A stretch of DNA of 64,000 nt from Streptomyces sp. MP131-18 (GTDB lineage: Bacteria; Actinomycetota; Actinomycetes; Streptomycetales; Streptomycetaceae): NCBI RefSeq assembly GCF_001984575.1, contig NZ_LZNS01000001.1:7797429-7861428 (forward strand). The letters are read 5' to 3'. The translations under genes and the position numbers were made by a program. This document shows, piece after piece, positions 1 through 8,709 of the stretch (its first letter is position 1; every line of letters starts with the position of its first letter). The notes under the pieces were generated by a model, which saw only the letters and a program-made list of their open reading frames with translations, made no database searches and was not told the DNA's origin.

Positions 1-310
1 GCCGCACCCGGCCGTCCTCGGCGTGCTGCTCCGCGAGGCCCGTCATCTCCACGGCCTGCTCGTGGTGTTCGACCATCATCCGCATGAACGCGAAGTCCGA
101 CGCGGTCGGCTCGGTCCCTTCGCCGCCGGCCTCCCTCGCCTCCTCGGGCGAGAGGGTCCCGGCCTCCTCGCCCGGCCTGCCGGGCGCGATGACCTGCGGG
201 GCGTCACCGGCCTCGTCCGCGGGCGCCGGATCGTCGGTGCAGCCCGCGGCCACGGCGAGCGCCAGTGCGGCGGCCACGGCCGTGTGCCGGAAGCGGCGGC
301 GGTCCGTCAA
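1..310 (-). CDS. DUF305 lipoprotein, C-terminus beyond the window edge
   Basis: The reading frame runs off the left edge of the window, so only about 103 N-terminal residues are visible. A TTG start at 308-310 follows a GAGGAGG ribosome site. The product begins with an Arg-rich n-region, a short hydrophobic stretch and a lipobox ending at Cys24, so it should be a lipoprotein anchored outside the membrane. The visible mature part contains the DUF305 signature MMVEHHEQAVEM, a His-His pair typical of this ferritin-like helical family. DUF305 proteins are often linked to metal (copper) handling, which is inference here. It is divergent from the LVIVD-repeat gene at 446. No upstream in-frame ATG was seen. 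Confidence 0.8.
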   Translation of the reverse strand, partial: MTDRRRFRHTAVAAALALAVAAGCTDDPAPADEAGDAPQVIAPGRPGEEAGTLSPEEAREAGGEGTEPTASDFAFMRMMVEHHEQAVEMTGLAEQHAEDGRVR

Positions 311-360
311 CGGAATCCTCCTCGCGGGAGCCTGCGGCGACGCCGCCCACATTACCTACT

Positions 361-388
361 TTGATATGGACATGCCTGGGCGGATACT
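361..388 (+). promoter_or_regulatory. candidate promoter of the LVIVD-repeat gene
   Basis: TTGATA at 361-366 and GATACT at 383-388 are separated by 16 bases and resemble a vegetative -35/-10 pair. The site lies in the intergenic stretch between the divergent DUF305 and LVIVD-repeat genes, about 57 bases before the start codon. It was judged by eye only. Confidence 0.4.
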
Positions 389-445
389 GATGGGGCCCAT
401 GTACCGGTCAACTCCGCGGGGGATACGCGGATTCGAGGGAGGACG

Positions 446-1927
446 ATGGTGACATCGTTGCACAGACACCCCGTTCGGCGCGGACGGCTCGGCGCGGTCG
501 CGGCCGTGGCCGGACTGCTCGCCACCATCTGTATGACCGCCCCGGCAGCCGCCACCCCCGACCCCGGCGACGCCCCCGCGAGCCCGCAGGAGCTGTCCCC
601 GCAGGAGCAGGGGGCGGCCGAAGCCGCCATCCGCGGCGGCGACATACCCGGTGTCGATGAGATCGTGCACAGTGACAACATCACGCACGTGGCCAACGTG
701 CCCAGCACGGAGGGCCTGGCCGGCACCAACTCCGACATCGCGTTCCAGGGCAGGTACGCGTTCGCCGGGAACTACGACGGCTTCGTCGTCTACGACATCG
801 CCAGGCCCGCCTCCCCCCGGATCGTCAGCCAGGTGCTGTGCCCGGGGAGCCAGAACGACATCTCCGTCGACGGCGACCTGCTGTTCCTGTCCGTCGACTC
901 CTCGCGCAACGACGACTCCTGTGCGAGCACGTCGCAGCCGCCCACGGAGGAGTCGTCCTGGGAGGGCATCCGGGTCTTCGACATCAGCGACGTGCGGAAC
1001 CCCGAGTACGTCGCCGCCGTCGAGACCGCCTGCGGCTCGCACACGCACACCCTCGTCCCCGACCGCCGCAGCGTCTACGTGTACGTCTCCTCCTACGCGC
1101 CGAGCGAGATGTTCCCCGACTGCCAACCGCCGCACGACGGTATCTCGATCGTCGAGGTGCCGCGCCGGGCGCCGGAGCGGGCCGAACTCTCCAGCTTCGA
1201 CCTTCTGTTCCCCGACGGTGGCTTCCCCGGTGACGACAACAGCTCCGCCACCAGCGGCTGCCACGACATCACCGCCTACCCCCGGCTCCGCCTCGCCGCG
1301 GGCGCCTGCATGGGCGACGGCGTCCTGATGGACATCTCGCGCCCCGACCGGCCGCGCATCATCGACCGGGTGCGGGACGAGGAGCACTTCGCCTTCTGGC
1401 ACTCCGCCACCTTCAGCCAGGACGGCAGCAAGGTCGTCTTCACCGACGAGTTGGGCGGCGGCGGGGGCGCGACCTGCAACGCCGAAACCGGTGACGAGTT
1501 CGGCGCCAACGGCATCTACCACATCACCGGGCGCGGGGACGGGCGCGAGCTGGCGTTCCAGAGCTACTTCAAGATCCCGCGCCACCAGGCCGACACCGAG
1601 AACTGCGTCGCGCACAACGGTTCGCTGATCCCCGCCAGGGGCCGCGACATCATGGTGCAGGCGTGGTACCAGGGCGGCGTCTCCGTCTGGGAGTTCACCG
1701 ACTCGGAAAACCCGCGTGAGATCGGCTACTTCGAACGGGGACCGCTCACCTCCGACGTCCTCGCCTTCGGCGGCGCCTGGTCCTCCTACTACTACAACGG
1801 CTACATCTACTCCAACGACCAGAAGGGCCTGGACGTGCTGCGGATCGACGACCGCCGCACCGACAGCGCCCGCCGGGTGCACCTGGACGAGCTGAACGCC
1901 CAGACTCAGCCGAGCTATTACCGCTGA
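446..1927 (+). CDS. secreted LVIVD-repeat beta-propeller-like protein
   Basis: The 493-aa product starts at ATG 446 behind GGAGG. It has a classical signal peptide (Arg-rich n-region, hydrophobic core, AAA-type cleavage site near residue 36). The mature part contains repeated units of the form VxDIxxPxxP followed by VxxV, for example VVYDIARPASPR, VFDISDVRNPEY and LMDISRPDRPR, the hallmark of LVIVD repeats, which probably fold as a propeller. No catalytic residues are recognised. It faces a DUF305 lipoprotein gene, suggesting a shared extracytoplasmic role. The 3' end overlaps the convergent TetR gene by 10 bases. Confidence 0.85.
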   Translation: MVTSLHRHPVRRGRLGAVAAVAGLLATICMTAPAAATPDPGDAPASPQELSPQEQGAAEAAIRGGDIPGVDEIVHSDNITHVANVPSTEGLAGTNSDIAFQGRYAFAGNYDGFVVYDIARPASPRIVSQVLCPGSQNDISVDGDLLFLSVDSSRNDDSCASTSQPPTEESSWEGIRVFDISDVRNPEYVAAVETACGSHTHTLVPDRRSVYVYVSSYAPSEMFPDCQPPHDGISIVEVPRRAPERAELSSFDLLFPDGGFPGDDNSSATSGCHDITAYPRLRLAAGACMGDGVLMDISRPDRPRIIDRVRDEEHFAFWHSATFSQDGSKVVFTDELGGGGGATCNAETGDEFGANGIYHITGRGDGRELAFQSYFKIPRHQADTENCVAHNGSLIPARGRDIMVQAWYQGGVSVWEFTDSENPREIGYFERGPLTSDVLAFGGAWSSYYYNGYIYSNDQKGLDVLRIDDRRTDSARRVHLDELNAQTQPSYYR

Positions 1928-2568
1928 GGCAGAACGAACTGCGGTGGTGTCCCGCCGGACGGCTCCTCGCCCGGCGGGACACCGAGGTTCCACGGCAGCC
2001 CGTACCGTGAGAACAACTCGGCCCGCAGCCGGGCCAGCGGCATCGGCGCGCCCGGCAGCAGCTGGGCGACGACCGCGCCCATCAGCAGCGCCCGCAGCAG
2101 CGGGTAGTCCATGTCCGGGTCGGACGACCCGTACTTGGCGACGGCCTCGCGCAGCAGCACGGCGAGCCGCTGCTGTTCGGCACACTGGATGAAGCCTTCC
2201 TGCTGGAGCAGGCCCGCCATGTGCGCCCGCATCAGCACCGGCCGGTCCTGCGCGAGTGCCAGGATCGCGTCGATGGCCCGCGCCAGCCACTCCTGGCCCG
2301 CGCGGGGCCCGGACGGGGCCGGTGCCCGCTCCAGCGCTTCCTGAAGTGTGAGATGCATCATGCGGTGCACCGCCGACTGGAGAAGCTGCCGCTTCCCGGG
2401 GAAGTAGTAAGAGATCAAACCGCGCGCGGACCCCGCCCGGTCTGCGATGTCGCCCAGCGTCGTCGCCTCGAAGCCCCGCTCGGAAACCAGCTCGACGGTC
2501 GCGTCGAGCAGCCGCCGGCGCGAGCGTCGGCGCATTTCTTCATTGACCGAAGCGCTGCGAGGGGACAT
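1918..2568 (-). CDS. TetR-family transcriptional regulator
   Basis: The 216-aa protein has an N-terminal TetR helix-turn-helix around residues 18-65, including the signature TLGDIADRAGSARGLISYYF, followed by a helical ligand or dimer domain. The family usually represses its own gene and a neighbour in response to a small ligand. A perfect inverted repeat sits only 12 bases upstream of the start (2581-2599), consistent with autoregulation. The neighbours downstream are an HAD hydrolase and a membrane peptidase. No target gene is obvious, so the ligand is unknown. Confidence 0.9.
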   Translation of the reverse strand: MSPRSASVNEEMRRRSRRRLLDATVELVSERGFEATTLGDIADRAGSARGLISYYFPGKRQLLQSAVHRMMHLTLQEALERAPAPSGPRAGQEWLARAIDAILALAQDRPVLMRAHMAGLLQQEGFIQCAEQQRLAVLLREAVAKYGSSDPDMDYPLLRALLMGAVVAQLLPGAPMPLARLRAELFSRYGLPWNLGVPPGEEPSGGTPPQFVLPQR

Positions 2569-2580
2569 GCTGGACTCCCG

Positions 2581-2599
2581 TTGACTGGCTCACAGTCAA
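2581..2599. promoter_or_regulatory. inverted-repeat operator upstream of the TetR gene
   Basis: TTGACTG-GCTCA-CAGTCAA is a perfect 7-base inverted repeat with a 5-base spacer, ending 12 bases before the TetR start. Its size and placement fit a TetR-type operator for autoregulation. TATACT just beyond it on the + strand may contribute to a promoter on either strand. Confidence 0.6.
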
Positions 2600-2654
2600 T
2601 ATACTCAGCACAGCCCCGGACAGCCGCCCCGGTAGGTGTGGAGTCCTGTCCGGT

Positions 2655-2705
2655 GCCCACGGCGGTATCGGGCGGCGCGGGGGACCGCCCGATACCGCCG
2701 TGGGC
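2655..2705. terminator. strong hairpin terminator
   Basis: A perfect 21-base inverted repeat (2655-2675 and 2685-2705) with a 9-base loop is followed on the + strand by CTTTT. It lies between the HAD hydrolase stop codon at 2714 and the TetR promoter. It can end the HAD transcript on the - strand and block + strand read-through. Confidence 0.8.
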
Positions 2706-2713
2706 CTTTTCGC

Positions 2714-3409
2714 TCAGCCCACCAGCCGCAGCACGGGCCGCAGCCCGTCCGGCCGCTCCGGCGCCGGCAGGTGCGAGACCAGGTGCACGGCGCAGCCGAG
2801 CGCCGCGGCGCCGGCGTCGGCGACCGGATCGTCCCCGACCATCAGCGCGTGCTGGGGGGCGAGGCCGAGCCGGTCGCACGCCATGCGGAACAGCCGGGTG
2901 TCGGGCTTCTGGATGCCGTGCTCGAAGGACAGCACAAACGTGTCGATCCACTTCTCCAGGCCGTGCGCGCGGAAGACGGGACGCACGTCCCAGCCGATAT
3001 TGCTGACCACGGCGATCGCCACCCCCCGCTCCGACAGCTCGCCCAGCACCTCCGCGGCGTCCGGGTACGGATGCCACGCCGCGGGCTCCCAGTGCCGCTC
3101 GTACAGCGCCTCGTACAGCTCGGGCCGCGGCAGCGGCACCTGGCGGGCCAGCCCGGTGTACAGGGCGCGGTGCCTGCTCGCGTCGCGGTCCCGCTCGCGC
3201 CACAGCTCCGCCAGCCCGGGCGGGACCGAACGCGGCGACGCGCCGCCCGGCAGAGCCCCGGCGGCCTCCAGCTCGGCGGCCTTCCGCCGCAGCTCGTCCG
3301 CGCCGAAGGAGGTGCCCGTGCGTTCGGCCGCCGCTCCCAGCCAGGAGACCGCCGGCTCGATCCTCATGAGCGTTCCGGAAAAGTCGAAAAGCACACCCGT
3401 GATCGCCAT
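2714..3409 (-). CDS. HAD-superfamily hydrolase
   Basis: The 231-aa protein carries the HAD motifs in order. Motif I is FDFSGTL near residue 9, with Ser in place of the common second Asp. Motif II is VVSNIG, the motif III Lys is in GIQKPD, and motif IV is GDDPVAD. A helical cap lies between motifs I and II. Such enzymes are cytosolic phosphatases or dehalogenases using an aspartyl nucleophile; the substrate cannot be deduced. The gene follows the M56 peptidase gene by 42 bases on the same strand and may share its transcript, ending at the strong terminator. Confidence 0.88.
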   Translation of the reverse strand: MAITGVLFDFSGTLMRIEPAVSWLGAAAERTGTSFGADELRRKAAELEAAGALPGGASPRSVPPGLAELWRERDRDASRHRALYTGLARQVPLPRPELYEALYERHWEPAAWHPYPDAAEVLGELSERGVAIAVVSNIGWDVRPVFRAHGLEKWIDTFVLSFEHGIQKPDTRLFRMACDRLGLAPQHALMVGDDPVADAGAAALGCAVHLVSHLPAPERPDGLRPVLRLVG

Positions 3410-3451
3410 GGCACGATCCTGCCCGCGCGTCCGGGAGGCTGCCAGCCCGCC

Positions 3452-4393
3452 TCAGCCGCCCAGTGCGGTGAGCCCGGGTGCGAAGGCGATCAGCAGCGGA
3501 ACGGCAGGCACCAGCGTCGCCGCGGCCGTCAGGCGCAGCCGGCGGGACACGGGCAGCCGCTGCGCGGGCGTCAGCAGCCGGTGCACCCGCTGCGGCACGT
3601 GCGCGTGGTGCGGACCGCGTGCGAACGCGCCGCGGTCCTCGTTGAGCCCGACCAGCGCCAGCGCGGTCGTCAGCCGGCCGAAGCGGCGGGAGGCGACGTC
3701 GTCCGCGGCCAGCTCGACCAGCCGGTGCACCTGGTGCCGGAACGCGGCGAACACCGGGACCCGCGGAAATCCGTTGGCCAGGGCGCCGGAACAGTGCAGC
3801 AGCCAGTGGTGCCGCGCCCTGACATGCCCCTGCTCGTGGGCGAGAACGGCGTCGAGCTGCCGCCGGTTCAGCCGCCGCAGCGCGCCCGTGGTGATCACCA
3901 GGCGCGAGGCGGGGCCGTCGAGCAGCCAGGCGTCGGGGCGGTCGTCCTCCAGCACGATCAGCCGGTCCGAGGCGTCTGCCGCCTCCCACGGCAGCCGCGG
4001 CGAGCGCGTCAGCAGCTCGGCGCGGCGGCGCCTGCGCTCGGCACGGGCCCTGCGCACCTCGCGGGTGAGCATCACGGCCGTCCACGCCCCGCCGCAGGCG
4101 AGCAGCACGGCCACCGCCGCGGCCCAGCGCTGGCCGTCCGGCTGCAACGCGTACGCGTCGACGACGTGACTCGGAGCGGGCGCGAAGACCTGGCCGCGCA
4201 CGCCGTGCCAGGCCGCGGCCCCGGAAAGGGCCATCGCCAGCACGCAGCACAGCAGCACGGCGGCCACCACGCACTGCCAGACCCACAGCGCGAGCACCGG
4301 CTCCCGGTCCGGCCATGACCCACGGGCCAGCACGCGCGGCGCCGTCGCCGCGGTGAGGCCGCCCAGCACGAGCAGTGTCATGGCGATCACCAT
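3452..4393 (-). CDS. M56-family membrane metallopeptidase
   Basis: The 313-aa protein has N-terminal membrane segments, a cytoplasmic loop rich in Arg, and the zinc-binding HExxH motif as HEQGH near residue 189, followed by the downstream acidic region of the BlaR1/M56 group. A final hydrophobic segment closes the protein. M56 peptidases usually cleave a partner regulator after a signal. No BlaI-type repressor is present beside it, which is unusual for the family. It lies 65 bases downstream of a DUF5134 membrane protein gene, a neighbour pair that recurs in streptomycetes. Confidence 0.85.
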   Translation of the reverse strand: MVIAMTLLVLGGLTAATAPRVLARGSWPDREPVLALWVWQCVVAAVLLCCVLAMALSGAAAWHGVRGQVFAPAPSHVVDAYALQPDGQRWAAAVAVLLACGGAWTAVMLTREVRRARAERRRRRAELLTRSPRLPWEAADASDRLIVLEDDRPDAWLLDGPASRLVITTGALRRLNRRQLDAVLAHEQGHVRARHHWLLHCSGALANGFPRVPVFAAFRHQVHRLVELAADDVASRRFGRLTTALALVGLNEDRGAFARGPHHAHVPQRVHRLLTPAQRLPVSRRLRLTAAATLVPAVPLLIAFAPGLTALGG

Positions 4394-4458
4394 GGCACCA
4401 GCCTAGAACGCCCCGCACGGCGCGCGGGAACCGGGCACCTGTTCCCGTGACGCACGCC

Positions 4459-5025
4459 TCACAGCGTGGCGAGCATCGCCAGCATCCCCAGCGCGAGCGT
4501 CAGCCGGCAGGCGGCGGCGACCTCGGGCGCGCGCCGCGGGTGGCCGGTCCCGTGGCCTGCGGCGACGCCCCCCGGGCCGCCGCTGCCCGCCGCGGCGGGC
4601 AGCAGCCGCGGCCCGGTGCGCAGTGCGTACAGCGCGAAGTACACCAGGAGCGCCGCCGTCACGGCGGGCACGCCGCCCGGTCCGTGCCCGGCGTGCGCCG
4701 GGGTGTCCGCGGCCATGGCCACCGCCATGTAGACCATGGCCAGCCCTTCCAGTACGTGGTGCCCCTGGTGGGCGGTCCCGGCCGCGAGGAGTACCGCCGC
4801 CCATACGGCCGCCGCCCCGAAAAGAACGGCGAACGCGGCGGGCGGCAGGTGCGGTGCCCCGGCCGCGGGAGTGGCCATCAGCGCCATGCCGAGCCCCATC
4901 ACCGCCTCCACCGCCGCCGCCTGCCTGACCCGCGAAGGGCCGCCGCGGACGCCCAGCAGGCAGTACCCGCCCGTGCCGCCGCACAGGGCGGCGAGCAGCC
5001 AGCCCACCAGCTCGGGTCCGTGCAT
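4459..5025 (-). CDS. DUF5134 polytopic membrane protein
   Basis: The 188-aa product has about five hydrophobic segments and His-rich short loops (HQGHH, HAGHG). The start at 5025 is chosen because GGAGGAG lies directly upstream; longer in-frame extensions are Arg/Ser-rich shadow sequence. The family is of unknown function. The His clusters could bind metal, which is inference. It is the first gene of a probable operon with the M56 peptidase and possibly the HAD hydrolase. Confidence 0.7.
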   Translation of the reverse strand: MHGPELVGWLLAALCGGTGGYCLLGVRGGPSRVRQAAAVEAVMGLGMALMATPAAGAPHLPPAAFAVLFGAAAVWAAVLLAAGTAHQGHHVLEGLAMVYMAVAMAADTPAHAGHGPGGVPAVTAALLVYFALYALRTGPRLLPAAAGSGGPGGVAAGHGTGHPRRAPEVAAACRLTLALGMLAMLATL

Positions 5026-5131
5026 CGGCCGCTCCTCCGCGCGTGTCCGCGGGAAGGCTGCCCGGCGGGTGCGGGCGGTACGGGAGCGCACGGGGGCACG
5101 GGGAGCGCGGCGTACGATGCACCGCGTGGGG

Positions 5132-5677
5132 ATGACTGCCGAACTGAGCTTCCGTACCGCGGCCGAGGCCGATGTGCCCGCCGTGGTGACGCTGGTGGAG
5201 TCCGCGTACCGCGGCGAGCGGAGCCGGGCGGGCTGGACCACGGAGGCCGACCTGCTGGACGGCCGCCGCACCGGGCCGGACGAGGTCGAAGCCGCACTCG
5301 CCGACCCGGCGGGGCGGCTGCTCCTGGCCGAGCGTGACGGTGAGCTGGTGGCCTGCTGCCGCCTGGTCCGTGAGGCCGGGCGGGCGGGCGAGCCCGCCGC
5401 GCACTTCGGGATGTTCGCGGTCAGGCCCGACCTCCAGGCGGCGGGAGTCGGCCGGCTGATGCTGGCGGAGGCGGAACGGGTCGTCCGCGAGGAGTGGGGC
5501 GCGCGGCGACTGGAAATGCAGGTGCTCACTCCGCGGACCAGCCTGATCGCCTGGTACGAGCGCCGCGGCTACGTGCGCACCGGCCGGACGGTCCCGTTCC
5601 CCTACGGCGACGAACGTTTCGGCGTGCCCCGCATGGCGGGCCTCGCGTTCGAGGTACTGGTCAAGCGGCTGCCCTGA
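5132..5677 (+). CDS. GNAT-family N-acetyltransferase
   Basis: The 181-aa protein has the GNAT fold: motif A with the acetyl-CoA loop QAAGVGRLM preceded by FAVRPDLQ, and a C-terminal YERRGYVRTGRT stretch typical of the family. The substrate is unknown. ATG 5132 gives the usual family N-terminus, but an in-frame ATG at 5117 has a slightly better upstream GGGGAG, so the start is uncertain by five codons. The 3' end overlaps the convergent phosphodiesterase gene by 17 bases. Confidence 0.88.
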   Translation: MTAELSFRTAAEADVPAVVTLVESAYRGERSRAGWTTEADLLDGRRTGPDEVEAALADPAGRLLLAERDGELVACCRLVREAGRAGEPAAHFGMFAVRPDLQAAGVGRLMLAEAERVVREEWGARRLEMQVLTPRTSLIAWYERRGYVRTGRTVPFPYGDERFGVPRMAGLAFEVLVKRLP

Positions 5678-6344
5678 CGGCCCGCACGATCCCGGGCTCG
5701 TCGGTCACCACGCCGTCGAGCCCCAGCTCCCGGGCGCGGGCCAGCTCGGCGGCGGTGTTGACCGTCCAGCTGATCACGCTCAGCCCGGCGGCACGCGCAC
5801 GCCCGACCACGTCGGCGTCCAGCGCGGGCAGTTCGCAGGAGATCATCCCGGCGTCCAGCGCCGCCGCCCGCTCCGGCGCGGTCGCGGTGGTCTCACCGGT
5901 GACGAGGGCGAGGGGGATGCCGGGGAGCAGGCGGCGGGTCTCGCGCAGCGCGTCGTCGTGGAAGGAGATCACGGTGACGCGGCCGTGCAGCCGCCGTTCC
6001 TCGACGACGCCGGCCAGGACCCGCGCCGCCGCCGGGTCCTTGATCTCGGCCTGAAGGGGCGCGCCCACCGCGTGCGCCACCTCGGCGAACAGCGGAATCC
6101 GCTCGCCCAGGCCCGCGTCGAGGCCGCGCAGCTCGGCCGTCGTAAGGTCGCCGACGGCCCCGGAGCCGTCCGTGGTCCGGTCGACCTCGGCGTCGTGGAT
6201 GACCACCAGGTCGCCGTCCTTGCTCAGGTGCAGGTCGAGCTCGATGACGTCGAGGCCGGCCCGGTCCGCCCGGCGGAACGACCGCAGGGTGTTCTCCGGC
6301 TCCACGCCCATCAGCCCGCGGTGTCCGACGGTCAGCAGCGGCAT
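5661..6344 (-). CDS. glycerophosphodiester phosphodiesterase
   Basis: The 227-aa TIM-barrel enzyme shows the family residues in order: GHRG near the N-terminus, PENT, ELDLHLSKDGDLVV, and HD in VIHDAEVDRTTDG, then EIKD and the C-terminal SWTVNT segment. It hydrolyses deacylated phospholipids to an alcohol and sn-glycerol 3-phosphate. No signal peptide is visible, so it is probably cytosolic. The length is normal for the short bacterial form. Confidence 0.92.
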   Translation of the reverse strand: MPLLTVGHRGLMGVEPENTLRSFRRADRAGLDVIELDLHLSKDGDLVVIHDAEVDRTTDGSGAVGDLTTAELRGLDAGLGERIPLFAEVAHAVGAPLQAEIKDPAAARVLAGVVEERRLHGRVTVISFHDDALRETRRLLPGIPLALVTGETTATAPERAAALDAGMISCELPALDADVVGRARAAGLSVISWTVNTAAELARARELGLDGVVTDEPGIVRAVRAAA

Positions 6345-6490
6345 GCGGCAACCCTAGGCGCCCCCGGTGGCCGTGCGCTGAACGGCGTCCGGCGCCGCGG
6401 CGTACGCAGTTCCCCACGAACGACCGGTTGAACGGACGATCTGCTCCGGATACCGTGGTCCTACGGAAAATCTACTGTGGAGGGCGGGCC

Positions 6491-7891
6491 ATGACGGAAA
6501 CTTTGGCGTCCATCACCCCGGATGGCGGCGGTTCGACGACCGCCCGCGTGATCGACCACCCCGCGTGGCCCGAGCTGAAACGCGCCGTGGAGGCCGTGCG
6601 CCCGGCGCAGTCCAAGGACGGCTCGATCGACTTCGAGGCCGAGGGCGCCCCGAGCCGGGCCGCGGTGACACGCGAGATCGAGCACGCCGTCTCGGCCGTG
6701 CAGCGGCTGGCCCCGCTGCTGCCCCACGACGCGGCGTACCACCACGCCCTCGTCGCCGACCTGCGCCGCTGGGCCGCGGACGGCTTCGGCGTGCCCGACT
6801 TCCTCGACTCGCTGCTGGCCTTCCGGCCCAGCGCCGCGCGCACCGACGGGCGCCAGCACCTCGTCGTCTTCCCCATGTACACGCAGAACGGCAACCCGGA
6901 CCGCAACCTGGAGGCCGTCGTGCTGCGCGTGGTGTGGCCGGACTGGCTCGCCGAGCTGGAGCGCACCCGCTTCGACAATCCGATGTTCCTCGGCATCACC
7001 TTCGAGGACTTCACTCCCGGGTACGACACCAACTCCGCCGTCCTGTTCCCCGAGACCATCGCGGTGCGCAAGGCCCCCGAGCGCTTCTCCTGGGGCGCCA
7101 TCTTCTGCGACCGCGAGGCCGCCCGCTTCCGCCGCGTCGTCGGCGCCGCCTGCGGGACCACCGGCCTCGACCTGCCCGAGGAGGCAGGCGGCCTGCTCAC
7201 CGATCAGCAGCGCTGCCAGCAGACGTTCGTGCTGTGGGACATGATCCACGACCGCACGCACAGCCACGGCGACCTGCCGTTCGACCCGTTCATGATCAAG
7301 CAGCGCCAGCCGTTCTGGATGTACGGCCTCGAGGAGCTGCGCTGCGACCTCACCGCCTTCCACGAGGCCGGCCGGCTCGCCGCCGACGGGTACGCCCAGG
7401 GGCGCGACGTGCAGTACGCGGTGCTGCTCGACCGCCTCTTCCGGTTCCCCGTCACCGGCCCGCGCAACCGCAACTACGACGGCCTCGGCGGCCAGTTGCT
7501 CTTCGCCTACCTCCACCGGCACGATGCCCTGCGCTGGACGGACAACCGGCTGAGCATCGACTGGGAGCGCGCCCGGGAGATCACCGCCCGGCTGCGCGAG
7601 GACATCGAGGTCCTCTACCGCAAGGGCATCGACCGCCCCAAGATCGTGCACTGGCTCAAGGCGTACGAGCTGGTGTCCGCCTACCTCGCACCGCACCCGG
7701 GCTCGCGGTGGGCCAAAGGCCCCGACGCCCTCGACCTCACGCTGCCGCCCCGCAAGCTCGTTGACGACGTGCTGCCGGACGAGTTTCCGCTCAGCCTCTT
7801 CTACGAGGCGCTGGCCAGGAAGCTCAGGACGGTGATCGAATCGACCCGCGGCATCACCGCCGGAGACGATCCGGCGGCCAGGGCGGCGTGA
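6491..7891 (+). CDS. DUF6421 family protein, possible zincin-like enzyme
   Basis: The 466-aa protein matches the actinobacterial DUF6421 family. ATG 6491 is preceded by GGAGGG at good spacing, favouring it over upstream in-frame codons. An HDRTH sequence at residues 253-257 is followed 24 residues later by EELRCD at 281-286. This HxxxH plus downstream EExxxD layout resembles gluzincin metallopeptidases such as M49, but with Asp in place of the catalytic Glu. Function is unknown. It heads a tight operon with an SDR oxidoreductase and a threonine aldolase, so it probably acts in the same pathway. Confidence 0.82.
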   Translation: MTETLASITPDGGGSTTARVIDHPAWPELKRAVEAVRPAQSKDGSIDFEAEGAPSRAAVTREIEHAVSAVQRLAPLLPHDAAYHHALVADLRRWAADGFGVPDFLDSLLAFRPSAARTDGRQHLVVFPMYTQNGNPDRNLEAVVLRVVWPDWLAELERTRFDNPMFLGITFEDFTPGYDTNSAVLFPETIAVRKAPERFSWGAIFCDREAARFRRVVGAACGTTGLDLPEEAGGLLTDQQRCQQTFVLWDMIHDRTHSHGDLPFDPFMIKQRQPFWMYGLEELRCDLTAFHEAGRLAADGYAQGRDVQYAVLLDRLFRFPVTGPRNRNYDGLGGQLLFAYLHRHDALRWTDNRLSIDWERAREITARLREDIEVLYRKGIDRPKIVHWLKAYELVSAYLAPHPGSRWAKGPDALDLTLPPRKLVDDVLPDEFPLSLFYEALARKLRTVIESTRGITAGDDPAARAA

Positions 7892-7941
7892 TCGACGCGC
7901 CCATCGAGGGGCATGATGGACGAGAAGAGGAGGCGACCAGG

Positions 7942-8709
7942 ATGACCACGAGCACTCCCGACCCGGCCCGCGGCCCCCTGGCGGGCGCGGTCGTCGCGGT
8001 GGCCGGCGCCGGTGGGCCCGCGGGGCGGGCCACGCTGCTGCGCCTGGCGCAGGAGGGCGCCACCGTCGTGGCGGCCGACGCGGACGCCGAGCGCCTGGCC
8101 GAGGGCGTGGACGCGGCCCGCTTCGCGCACGGCGGCGCCACCGTCACCGGCGACACCGTCGACCTGCTCGACCCGGCGGCGGCGCGCGCCTGGGCGGACA
8201 GGACCGAGAAGGAACACGGCCGCATCGACGGCCTGGTCCACCTCGTCGGCGGGTGGCGCGGCTCGGCGTCCTTCGCCGAGACCGACCTCGCCGACTGGCA
8301 GCTGCTGCACGACCTTCTCCTGCGCACCGTGCAGCACACCTCGCTGGCGTTCGAGGGTCCGCTGGGCCGCAGCGGCAACGGCCGTTACGTCCTGATCAGC
8401 GCGGCGGGCGCCAGCCGCCCGACCGCGGGCAACGCCGCCTACGCCGCGGCCAAGGCAGCCGCGGAGGCGTGGACCCTCGCCCTCGCCGACGGCTTCCGCA
8501 GAGGCGCGGCAGGCGAGACCCTCACCGCGGCGGCCACCGTCGTCGTCGTCAAGGCCCTGGTGACCGACGCGATGCGCGACCGGAAACCGGGCGCCGCGTT
8601 CGCGGGCTACACCGACGTCCGCGAGCTGGCCGAGACCATCTGCGGCCTGTGGAGCAGGCCCCCGGAGGAAGTGAACGGAACCCGCCTGTGGCTCACCCAG
8701 AAGCCGTGA
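7942..8709 (+). CDS. SDR-family NAD(P)-dependent oxidoreductase
   Basis: The 255-aa Rossmann protein has the glycine-rich cofactor loop VAGAGGPAG near its N-terminus, an Asp-rich strand after it, and the catalytic YxxxK as YAAAK preceded by the Ser-bearing LISAAG strand. ATG 7942 is chosen because AGGAGG precedes it at about eight bases. An alternative GTG at 7888 would overlap the DUF6421 stop codon. The substrate is unknown. It sits between DUF6421 and threonine aldolase genes and overlaps the latter by four bases (GTGA). Confidence 0.88.
   Translation: MTTSTPDPARGPLAGAVVAVAGAGGPAGRATLLRLAQEGATVVAADADAERLAEGVDAARFAHGGATVTGDTVDLLDPAAARAWADRTEKEHGRIDGLVHLVGGWRGSASFAETDLADWQLLHDLLLRTVQHTSLAFEGPLGRSGNGRYVLISAAGASRPTAGNAAYAAAKAAAEAWTLALADGFRRGAAGETLTAAATVVVVKALVTDAMRDRKPGAAFAGYTDVRELAETICGLWSRPPEEVNGTRLWLTQKP

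Noticed and set aside
356..2290. 644-aa open frame on the - strand opposite the LVIVD-repeat gene
   Set aside because: It is Val/Gly/Ala/Arg-rich shadow sequence caused by high GC, with no family match, and it covers a clear secreted protein gene and part of the TetR gene.
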